From JBBIII01 sp037446575 (GTDB lineage: Bacteria; Bacteroidota; Ignavibacteria; UBA10030): a DNA stretch of 24,312 bases. A model generated the notes under the pieces. The model saw only the letters and a list, made by a program, of their open reading frames with translations, ran no database searches and had not been told where the DNA came from. How positions within the stretch are numbered: position 1 is the first letter of the stretch; the number at the start of each line of letters is the position of its first letter. Where the stretch lies: NCBI GenBank assembly GCA_037446575.1, contig JBBIII010000036.1:1-24312 (forward strand), in the 5' to 3' direction. Positions 1 to 5,833 of this stretch are shown here, piece after piece. The translations under genes and the position numbers were made by a program.

Positions 1-75
1 AGACGCTGGTCAACAGAATATAAAGAACCGGTAATAGCTGTGTTGGTGCGGAGAGCATTGGAGAATTGTAGGTAA
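1..75 (+). CDS. C-terminal tail of a xanthine-dehydrogenase-family FAD-binding subunit (partial)
   Basis: The first reading frame is open from base 1 to a TAA at 73-75 and gives 24 residues ending in ...EYKEPVIAVLVRRALENCR. The pattern of a Glu-Tyr-basic segment followed by a V-L-x-R-R-A-L helix is how the C-terminal domain of the medium (FAD) subunit of molybdenum hydroxylases (CoxM/XdhB type) usually ends. The next metabolic gene is the matching [2Fe-2S] subunit, which supports this reading. The subunit would carry electrons between the Mo-cofactor subunit and NAD. Only the tail is visible, so the substrate of the enzyme cannot be decided here; the downstream yge-type genes favour a purine or related heterocycle. 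Confidence 0.6.
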   Translation, partial: RRWSTEYKEPVIAVLVRRALENCR

Positions 76-93
76 AACTAAATTATTGGAAAG

Positions 94-147
94 ATTGGAA
101 TGATTAAAATAATTGGAATGATTGAAATAATTGGAATGATTGGAATA
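94..147 (+). repeat. Three tandem 18-bp units upstream of the four-helix gene
   Basis: Three units lie head to tail: attggaatgattaaaata (94-111), attggaatgattgaaata (112-129) and attggaatgattggaata (130-147), followed by a partial att. They differ only at positions 13-14. The array fills most of the gap between the FAD-subunit stop and the GTG start at 155. Near-copies in the opposite orientation lie just after that gene (537-574). Confidence 0.9.
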
Positions 148-154
148 ATTTTCT

Positions 155-538
155 GTGGCGAATAAAATTAAAAGATTTGAAGACCTTGAAGTATGGCAGA
201 AAGCGATTGAGTTCGTTGTTGAAATTTATAGAATTTCTGACGAAGGGAAATTAAAAACTGATTTTAGTGCAAAGGATCAAATAAGAAGAGCATCATTTTC
301 GATAGCAAACAATATCGCAGAAGGATTTGAGTATAATGCGACGATTGATTTTCTGCGGTTCTTGAAATATGCAAAGGGTTCAGCAGGAGAAGTAAGAAAC
401 CAATTGATTATTTTATATCGGATTGGATATATAAATAAATCTGAATATGAAAAGTTATCTGGGTTGGTAATTGAGTTGTCTCAGCATATTGCAAATTTCA
501 TGAAATACTTGAAAGATTTTAGAAGGAAAAACAATTAA
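155..538 (+). CDS. Four-helix-bundle protein, 23S rRNA intervening-sequence (S23/IVP) family
   Basis: This 127-residue protein starts with a K-R-F-E-D-L-E-V-W-Q-K-A motif, followed by S-I-A-N-N-I-A-E-G-F and a helical LIEL..HIANFMKYLK end. Those are the hallmarks of the family first found in 23S rRNA intervening sequences, which also contains the Avd accessory proteins of diversity-generating retroelements. Length and start fit the family; the start is GTG at 155, with no clear ribosome binding site. The molecular role of stand-alone members is not established. Here the gene sits between the FAD and [2Fe-2S] subunit genes of a dehydrogenase operon, to which it has no obvious functional link. 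It is framed by short tandem repeats on the left and inverted near-copies on the right, which suggests it arrived as a cassette. No reverse transcriptase or template repeat is visible nearby. Confidence 0.88.
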   Translation: MANKIKRFEDLEVWQKAIEFVVEIYRISDEGKLKTDFSAKDQIRRASFSIANNIAEGFEYNATIDFLRFLKYAKGSAGEVRNQLIILYRIGYINKSEYEKLSGLVIELSQHIANFMKYLKDFRRKNN

Positions 539-574
539 TCATTAAAATCATTCTAATAATAAAATCATTGCAAT
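537..574 (-). repeat. Right inverted arm matching the upstream 18-bp array
   Basis: The stretch holds aatcattctaat (546-557) and aatcattgcaat (563-574), each one mismatch from the reverse complement of the core attggaatgatt repeated at 94-147. It also holds a more diverged aatcattaaaat at 537-548. Read on the minus strand, the whole stretch aligns to 112-150 with one single-base gap. The arm begins at the stop codon of the four-helix gene and ends on the ATG of the next gene (573-575). Confidence 0.75.
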
Positions 575-1040
575 GAAGCAAATAACCATAACAACAAGAA
601 TCAACCAAAAGCAACATACTTTGACAATTGCTCCAAATATCACTTTGCTTTCATTCCTGCGCGATGAGCTTGGTCTCACCGGAACAAAATGCGGCTGTGA
701 GATTGGCGAGTGTGGCGCTTGCACAGTAATGATGAATGGCAAAGCAGTCAACTCCTGTCTTGTTCTCGCTCCGCAAATTGATGGACAGGAAATTCTCACA
801 GTTGAAGGTTTAGCAGAAGATGGAAAGCTAACGCCTTTGCAGGAATCATTTCTCGATCACGATGCTGTCCATTGTGGATTTTGCACACCGGGCATGTTGA
901 TGAGCGCAAAAGACCTGCTTAATGAAAATCCAAATCCAACAGAAGAGGAAGTGCGAATTGCTATATCGGGCAACTTGTGCCGATGCAGCGGCTACCAGCA
1001 AATTGTCGATGCGATTATTCAAGTGAAAAGTGAAAAGTAA
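573..1040 (+). CDS. [2Fe-2S] subunit of a xanthine-dehydrogenase-family molybdenum hydroxylase
   Basis: This 155-residue small subunit carries two [2Fe-2S] clusters that pass electrons from the Mo centre to FAD. The N-terminal plant-ferredoxin-type cluster is bound by Cys42, Cys47, Cys50 and Cys62. The second, helical domain carries the H-C-G-F-C-T-P-G motif (Cys101, Cys104) and C-R-C-S-G-Y (Cys136, Cys138). All eight ligands are present and the length is normal for XdhC/CoxS-type subunits, so it looks functional. The ATG at 573 has no Shine-Dalgarno sequence and overlaps the end of the inverted arm after the four-helix gene. The FAD subunit lies upstream; no Mo-cofactor large subunit is visible in the window. 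Substrate assignment to xanthine or another purine rests on the yge-type neighbours. Confidence 0.93.
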   Translation: MKQITITTRINQKQHTLTIAPNITLLSFLRDELGLTGTKCGCEIGECGACTVMMNGKAVNSCLVLAPQIDGQEILTVEGLAEDGKLTPLQESFLDHDAVHCGFCTPGMLMSAKDLLNENPNPTEEEVRIAISGNLCRCSGYQQIVDAIIQVKSEK

Positions 1041-1042
1041 AA
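1022..1042 (+). repeat. 7-bp tandem repeat at the end of the [2Fe-2S] subunit gene
   Basis: AGTGAAA, AGTGAAA and AGTAAAA lie in tandem and overlap the last five codons and stop codon of the small-subunit gene. The remaining gap to preT (1043-1124) is very AT-rich and includes atctcata twice, 16 bp apart (1097 and 1113). No promoter or terminator is evident in it. Confidence 0.7.
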
Positions 1043-1124
1043 AGTTAGAATTAAGAATGCAAAAATTTGAATTTAAAAATCAGAAAATTTTCTTTTATCT
1101 CATAATCTTAATATCTCATATCTT

Positions 1125-2378
1125 ATGACCTCAATATCTTCACAACAAGCAAGAATCGAAGCCGAGCGGTGCCTTCAATGTTATGATGCACCATGCAGAC
1201 AATCATGTCCGGCACATATCAGAATTCCAATTTTTATTGGAATGATTAAGAGCGGAAATATCAAGGGTGCGGCACAGGTTGTCCGTACATCGAACGCCCT
1301 GATAAATGTTTGCGGAAAAATTTGTCCGGAGGAGACTTTCTGTCAATCAGTTTGCACGCGCGGAAAAATAGAAGAGCCGATTAAAATTCGCGAACTTCAT
1401 TTTTATGCATCACAAGAGGAAGCCAAGAATGGATTTCTCCCCGTTAAACCATTTTCCAAATCCGGAAAGAAAGTTGCCGTTGTTGGTGCAGGACCTGCGG
1501 GACTAAGCTGTGCGTTTGAATTAGCAAAGTTCGGACATAAGGTGGAAGTCTTCAATGAAGGAAAACCGGGAGGCGTTCCAAGAAATAGTATTCCGGCATT
1601 TCGTCTAACTGATAAAGAATTAGAAACAGATACCAAGTTTCTTGCAAAATTCTTTACTATCAAAAATAAAAAAATAGATGCGAAGTCATTCAGACAAATT
1701 CAGAATTCTTACAATGCTGTATATCTTGCAGTTGGCTTAGGAAAAGATCGGTGCGTGGGAATTCCGGGAGAAAATACGAAAGGAGTTCTTCCCGTTCTAA
1801 AATTTTTAGAATCAGCTAAAAAAGAATCGAAGAAAACAAAAATCGGCAAACGAGTTGTTGTTATTGGTGGCGGTAATGTTTCTTTAGATGCAGCGGCTAC
1901 AGCAAAACGTCTTGGTGCAGAGAGTGTTATTCTAGTCTATCGTCGAAGTGAAAAAGAAATGCGTGTTTGGAAAGCTGAATTGGAAGAATCGCGAAAGCAG
2001 GGGATTGAAATTCGGTTTTTGACAAATCCGGTTGCGGTTGTAGGTAAAAAGAAAGTTGAAGGATTAAAATGTCGTCAAACTATACTGAGCAAACAAAAAG
2101 ATAAGAGCGGTCGACAGATACCTGTAGAAGTGAAAGGTTCAGATTTTGTAATTCAAGCAGATACAATTATTGTTGCAATCGGACAATCCATAGAAGCGAA
2201 TTGGTTAGATAATATCGAACGCGAAAAAGGTTACATAAAAGTTGATGAGAATTTTCAGACTTCAGTAGCTGGCGTGTTTGCAGGAGGAGATATGATTGCC
2301 GGCGAAGGGACTATTGTTCAATCTGTTGCACATGGCAAACATGCCGCACAAGCAATAAATAATTATTTGGGAGGATAA
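1125..2378 (+). CDS. preT: NAD-dependent dihydropyrimidine dehydrogenase subunit PreT-like (FAD/Fe-S oxidoreductase)
   Basis: The 417-residue protein matches the GltD/PreT flavoprotein family (E. coli PreT is about 412 residues). An N-terminal Fe-S domain has Cys16, Cys19, Cys24 and Cys28, then Cys63, Cys67, Cys73 and Cys77. An FAD-binding G-A-G-P-A-G (121-126) follows, then an inserted NAD(P)-binding G-G-G-N-V-S (248-253) with Y-R-R-S after it, and the closing C-terminal FAD motif A-G-G-D. In the known complex, PreT takes electrons from NAD(P)H and passes them through Fe-S clusters to PreA, which reduces uracil or thymine. The partner PreA is one gene downstream, separated by an inserted ORF6N gene. 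In this purine-type cluster the pair could act on another ring; that is inference. The ATG at 1125 has no obvious ribosome binding site. Confidence 0.9.
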   Translation: MTSISSQQARIEAERCLQCYDAPCRQSCPAHIRIPIFIGMIKSGNIKGAAQVVRTSNALINVCGKICPEETFCQSVCTRGKIEEPIKIRELHFYASQEEAKNGFLPVKPFSKSGKKVAVVGAGPAGLSCAFELAKFGHKVEVFNEGKPGGVPRNSIPAFRLTDKELETDTKFLAKFFTIKNKKIDAKSFRQIQNSYNAVYLAVGLGKDRCVGIPGENTKGVLPVLKFLESAKKESKKTKIGKRVVVIGGGNVSLDAAATAKRLGAESVILVYRRSEKEMRVWKAELEESRKQGIEIRFLTNPVAVVGKKKVEGLKCRQTILSKQKDKSGRQIPVEVKGSDFVIQADTIIVAIGQSIEANWLDNIEREKGYIKVDENFQTSVAGVFAGGDMIAGEGTIVQSVAHGKHAAQAINNYLGG

Positions 2379-2379
2379 A

Positions 2380-2952
2380 ATGAGATATAGTATGGTACCA
2401 GCAGAAATAATTGAACGTCGAATATATCTGCTTCGAAATCAAAAAGTAATGATAGACCGAGACCTTGCTGAACTCTACAATGTACCGACGAAAGTTCTAA
2501 ATCAAGCAGTCAAACGTAATCTTGATAGGTTCCCGACTGATTTTATGTTCCAGCTATCAGACAGTGAAACTGATGTATGGCTAAAGCATACACGAAGCTA
2601 TCGTTCAAGGTCACAAATTGTGACCTTGAAGAGAGGAGAGAATATTAAATATCTTCCGTTTGCATTTACAGAACATGGAATCCTAATGCTCTCAAGCGTT
2701 CTTAAAAGTGAAAGAGCTATAACTGTTAACATTTCAATAATGCGCACATTTGTAAAGTTGAGAAAATTATTAGCCTCACAAAAAGAATTAGTTCGTAGAT
2801 TGGATGAGCTCGAGAAGAAATATGATAAGCACTTCCAGGTTGTTTTTGATGCGATTCGCCAATTAATGCTTCCACCGGAAAAGCCCAAGCGACCTATTGG
2901 TTTTCAGGTGCGTGAAACTCAAGCGAAGTATAAAATTAAGAAACAAAAATAG
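2380..2952 (+). CDS. ORF6N-domain DNA-binding protein inserted between preT and preA
   Basis: The 190-residue protein begins with the ORF6N signature: I-E-R-R-I-Y-L-L-R-N-Q-K-V-M-I-D-R-D-L-A-E-L-Y-N-V split over residues 10-34, then N-Q-A-V-K-R-N and R-F-P-x-D-F-M-F-Q-L. It continues with A-F-T-E-H-G-I-L-M-L-S-S-V-L and a coiled-coil-like stretch around residues 125-150. ORF6N is a small domain known from phage proteins and from many chromosomal genes of Bacteroidota-type bacteria, where it is predicted to bind DNA; the cellular role of the chromosomal copies is unknown. The start at 2380 lies one base after the preT stop and uses GGGAGGA (2369-2375) inside the last preT codons. The gene sits inside a conserved enzyme pair and has no phage neighbours, so it is best seen as an inserted passenger. 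Confidence 0.88.
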   Translation: MRYSMVPAEIIERRIYLLRNQKVMIDRDLAELYNVPTKVLNQAVKRNLDRFPTDFMFQLSDSETDVWLKHTRSYRSRSQIVTLKRGENIKYLPFAFTEHGILMLSSVLKSERAITVNISIMRTFVKLRKLLASQKELVRRLDELEKKYDKHFQVVFDAIRQLMLPPEKPKRPIGFQVRETQAKYKIKKQK

Positions 2953-2969
2953 TTAGGGTTTGAAAACTT

Positions 2970-4211
2970 ATGGAATATAAAAAATTTAAAGAATTAGAAA
3001 TTTATTCATCCCGAAATTTATCTTACGATTTTTTAGGAATCCATTTCGAGAATCCATTTATACTTGCGGCGGCGCCTTCGACAGATGATCTCGATATGAT
3101 GCGTCGCGCATTTCAAATGGGATGGGCGGGTGCTATTCTAAAAACTACATCAGTAGAAGGAACAAAAGTTGACTTATGTTATCCGATGATGTCGACGTTC
3201 GAACATGAAGGGAAACGGTTATTCGGAATGGGCAATATCGATCTCATTTCTGAGCATCACATTGATAAAGTTGAATACAATGTCCGTCAGCTTAAAAAAG
3301 AATTTCCGGAAAAAATGATAGCCGCGAGTATTATGGCAGGACGAAAAGAAGATTGGCAGAAATTAGTAGAGCGACTGGAAAAAGCCGGAGCTGATTTGAT
3401 CGAATGCAGTTTTTCGTGTCCGCAAGGTAATATTGGAGAAGATCCGGGTAAGATGTTAGCACAAAGTGTGAGTGCGACGGAACTTACTGCAAAGTGGATC
3501 AAAGAAGCATCAAAGAAAATTCCAATATCAATAAAAATTACACCACATGTAACAGATATTGTTGAAGTCGCAAAAGCCGTAAAGCGAAGCGGATGCGATG
3601 CAATAACGGCATCTAATTCAATCCAGGCATTGATGGGAATTAATATAAGGACTTTCGTTCCTTATCCGAATGTTCATGGCAAATCCACATACAGTGGAAT
3701 GACTGGCCCGGCTATCAAACCGATTACACTGCGTACTATTGCAGAGATCAAGCGTAATGTTGATATTCCGATCATGGGAACTGGCGGAGCGTCAACTTGG
3801 AGCGATGTAGTGGAATTTATGTCGGTTGGAGCCGGCGTTGTTGAATTCTGCACCGTTGTGATGCACTACGGGTTTCGTGTGATAGAGGATTTGAAAAGCG
3901 GACTCGGTCATTATTTAGATGAAATGAAATTTAAATCACCACTGGAAATAGTTGGCAAAGCATTGCCTAACATTGTTACACATGACGACCTTAAACGCGC
4001 TCGTATGCGCAGTCATATCCATGAAGAAAAATGTATTGGCTGTGATTTGTGTTATGTAGCTTGCCGCGATGGTGGACATAATGCAATTGACCAATTACCT
4101 AATCACAAAGCACATATCGACAGGAAACGTTGTGTCGGCTGTGGATTGTGCATTCATATTTGTCCTGTTGATGACTGCATAGAAATGATAGAGTGGAAAG
4201 AAGGGATGTAA
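2970..4211 (+). CDS. preA: NAD-dependent dihydropyrimidine dehydrogenase subunit PreA-like
   Basis: The 413-residue protein (E. coli PreA 411) has a dihydroorotate-dehydrogenase-like FMN barrel followed by a bacterial two-[4Fe-4S] ferredoxin domain. Barrel motifs include N-P-F-I-L-A-A-A-P (28-36), S-F-S-C-P-Q (147-152), K-I-T-P (189-192) and the phosphate-binding I-M-G-T-G-G (268-273). The ferredoxin ligands are Cys355/358/361/365 and Cys388/391/394/398, all present. The family reduces the pyrimidine ring at FMN with electrons from PreT. In mammalian DPD a cysteine in the loop after the S-C-P motif is the catalytic acid; residues 152-170 here contain no Cys, so chemistry or substrate may differ. 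The start ATG at 2970 lies 17 bases after the ORF6N stop and has only a weak ribosome binding site. Confidence 0.9.
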   Translation: MEYKKFKELEIYSSRNLSYDFLGIHFENPFILAAAPSTDDLDMMRRAFQMGWAGAILKTTSVEGTKVDLCYPMMSTFEHEGKRLFGMGNIDLISEHHIDKVEYNVRQLKKEFPEKMIAASIMAGRKEDWQKLVERLEKAGADLIECSFSCPQGNIGEDPGKMLAQSVSATELTAKWIKEASKKIPISIKITPHVTDIVEVAKAVKRSGCDAITASNSIQALMGINIRTFVPYPNVHGKSTYSGMTGPAIKPITLRTIAEIKRNVDIPIMGTGGASTWSDVVEFMSVGAGVVEFCTVVMHYGFRVIEDLKSGLGHYLDEMKFKSPLEIVGKALPNIVTHDDLKRARMRSHIHEEKCIGCDLCYVACRDGGHNAIDQLPNHKAHIDRKRCVGCGLCIHICPVDDCIEMIEWKEGM

Positions 4212-4214
4212 TGA

Positions 4215-4454
4215 TTGAAATCATCTCCTTATTATTCGTACGACAAAATGATGTACAATTATCAAATTGTCATGACAAATTGTTACGAAATGCTTAAGAT
4301 GCTTACAGGCAATAAATTGTTTTCCTTAAAAAAATTGAAAGATAGAGAATCAACTAATTGTCACAGTGATAAGTCTGATGATGCTATTACTTATATATTG
4401 CACGAAATAAAGAAATTATATGAAATTATTCAGTTATCTATACCCTATAGATGA
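4215..4454 (+). CDS. Possible small hypothetical protein (79 aa), weak evidence
   Basis: A TTG-initiated frame begins four bases after the preA stop; AAGGGA at 4202-4206 could act as its ribosome binding site. The predicted product is rich in Lys, Tyr and Met, has no membrane segment or motif I recognise, and ends inside the hairpin at 4431-4457. In DNA this AT-rich a chance frame of this length is quite possible. An alternative reading starts at ATG 4211, overlapping the preA stop (TAATG), and stops after 28 codons. If neither is real, the 290 bases between preA and ygeW hold only the hairpin and the ygeW ribosome binding site. Confidence 0.25.
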   Translation: MKSSPYYSYDKMMYNYQIVMTNCYEMLKMLTGNKLFSLKKLKDRESTNCHSDKSDDAITYILHEIKKLYEIIQLSIPYR

Positions 4455-4457
4455 CTG
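4431..4457 (+). promoter_or_regulatory. 12-bp-stem hairpin upstream of ygeW
   Basis: The arm CAGTTATCTATA (4431-4442) pairs with TATAGATGACTG (4446-4457) across a CCC loop. All pairs are Watson-Crick except one G-U at 4435/4453. It ends 44 bases before the ygeW start codon. No run of T follows directly, so it does not look like a standard intrinsic terminator. It could be an mRNA processing or stability element, an operator palindrome, or an attenuator. Confidence 0.6.
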
Positions 4458-4501
4458 CCATGTTTTGGAAAAGAAACTGATAACTAAAAATGGAGTAAAT
4501 A

Positions 4502-5680
4502 ATGAAAAAACAAAATCTACAAACATGCATCAAAGCATTGAAAAAACTTAAAACCAATTTGTATAATCGTGATTTTCTTTTAACATGGGAGCAGACTGAC
4601 GATGAACTGAAAGCAATAACGCTCGTTGCAGAGTTGTTTAAGGAGATGCACAAAGCCGGAAAGCCATTCAAATCGTTTGACACAGGACTTGCAATTTCAA
4701 TTTTCAGGGATAAGTCGACGCGAACCCGATTTAGCTTTGCATCAGCGGTGAATGCGCTTGGTTTAGGTTTATCAGAATTGGATGAAGAAAAATCTCAGAT
4801 TGCTCATGGTGAGACTGTGCGCGAAACTGCAAATATGATTTCATTTATGGCGGAGACCATTGGCATTCGAGATGATATGTTTTTAGGTGAGGGAAACACT
4901 TATATGCGTGAAGTTGCCGCATCGGTTCAGGAAGGATACGAAAAAGGAGTGCTTCATCGTCGTCCAAGTGTGATTAATTTGCAATGCGATATTGATCATC
5001 CAACACAATCAATGGCGGATTTGATGCAACTTCGTTCTTATTTTGGCTCGCTCGAAAATCTTCGAGGCAAAAAGATCGCAATGACGTGGGCGTATTCACC
5101 GAGCTATGGCAAGCCGCTATCTGTTCCGCAGGGAATTATCGGATTGATGACACGATTTGGGATGAATGTTTCACTTGCATATCCCGAAGGTTATGGTTTA
5201 ATTCCGGAAGTTGTTGAACTTGCAGGCAAGCAGGCAAAAAAATCTGGCGGTAAGTTTGAAGTGGTTGGTTCGATGGAAGATGCATTTAAAGATGCCGATG
5301 TTGTCTATCCAAAATCATGGGCGCCTTTTCATGTTATGCAACGACGAACAGAATTATTGAAGAAGAGTGATAAAGCAGGATTGAATGAACTCGAAAAAGA
5401 ATGTCTTGCTAACAACGCGCGATACAAAAATTGGGAATGCGATGCACAGAAAATGAAACTCACCAAAAAAGGGGAAGCGCTGTACATGCACTGCTTGCCG
5501 GCGGATATTTCCGGTGTGAGTTGCGTGCAAGGTGAAGTCGCAAAAGATGTTTTTGAAAAGTATCGGCTCGCTACCTATGCCGAAGCAAGTTACAAACCAT
5601 TCGTTATTGCAGCAATGATCTTTTTAATCCGTATGCAAAATCCTGTGAAGAAACTTGAGAAAATAGTTGGGAAAAAATAA
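4502..5680 (+). CDS. ygeW: YgeW-type knotted carbamoyltransferase family protein
   Basis: The 392-residue protein (E. coli YgeW 396) has the aspartate/ornithine carbamoyltransferase fold. The carbamoyl-phosphate-binding S-T-R-T-R motif is at residues 72-76 in F-R-D-K-S-T-R-T-R-F, the H-P-T-Q-S motif is at 166-170, and a late H-C-L-P-A-D-I motif resembles the HCLP of ornithine-type enzymes. YgeW is the defining member of a family of unknown natural substrate found in purine and uric-acid degradation clusters, where it is expected to process a carbamoylated breakdown product. The neighbours preTA, the PLP enzyme and ygeY match that context. GGAG at 4492-4495 sits six bases before the ATG. A dispersed repeat begins one base after the TAA. 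Confidence 0.92.
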   Translation: MKKQNLQTCIKALKKLKTNLYNRDFLLTWEQTDDELKAITLVAELFKEMHKAGKPFKSFDTGLAISIFRDKSTRTRFSFASAVNALGLGLSELDEEKSQIAHGETVRETANMISFMAETIGIRDDMFLGEGNTYMREVAASVQEGYEKGVLHRRPSVINLQCDIDHPTQSMADLMQLRSYFGSLENLRGKKIAMTWAYSPSYGKPLSVPQGIIGLMTRFGMNVSLAYPEGYGLIPEVVELAGKQAKKSGGKFEVVGSMEDAFKDADVVYPKSWAPFHVMQRRTELLKKSDKAGLNELEKECLANNARYKNWECDAQKMKLTKKGEALYMHCLPADISGVSCVQGEVAKDVFEKYRLATYAEASYKPFVIAAMIFLIRMQNPVKKLEKIVGKK

Positions 5681-5681
5681 T

Positions 5682-5821
5682 AACCGCAAAGAACGCTAAG
5701 CAACACAAAGAAATGTGATAATTACTAAAAATGAAGTAGTAAACAATTTGTGCTTTGCGCATCTTTGCGTCTTAGCGGTTTATATTTAACCGCAGAGAAC
5801 GCTAAGGAGCGCAAAGAAATG
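5682..5821 (+). repeat. Dispersed AACCGC/AACGC/AAAG repeat, two direct copies and one inverted copy
   Basis: Copy 1 (5682-5715) and copy 2 (5788-5821) both follow aaccgca-agaacgctaag, then a short spacer, then caaagaaatg. Between them, 5751-5780 reads on the minus strand as aaccgctaagacgcaaag plus tgcgcaaag, an inverted relative. The cluster fills nearly the whole 153-base gap between ygeW and the PLP-enzyme gene and could fold into a large stem. Similar repeats are common between genes in environmental bacterial genomes and often create false N-terminal extensions in predicted proteins. Here a frame through it from GTG 5750 would add such residues to the next gene. Confidence 0.8.
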
Positions 5822-5833
5822 ACAAGGAGAAAT

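Noticed and set aside
94..147. CRISPR-like array
   Set aside because: The 18-bp units are directly adjacent with no unique spacers, and no cas genes are present.
155..538. Avd protein of a diversity-generating retroelement
   Set aside because: The protein family fits, but no reverse transcriptase, template repeat or variable-repeat gene is visible in the window.
548..799. Minus-strand frame over the [2Fe-2S] subunit gene
   Set aside because: It lies opposite a complete, motif-bearing gene and shows no family pattern of its own.
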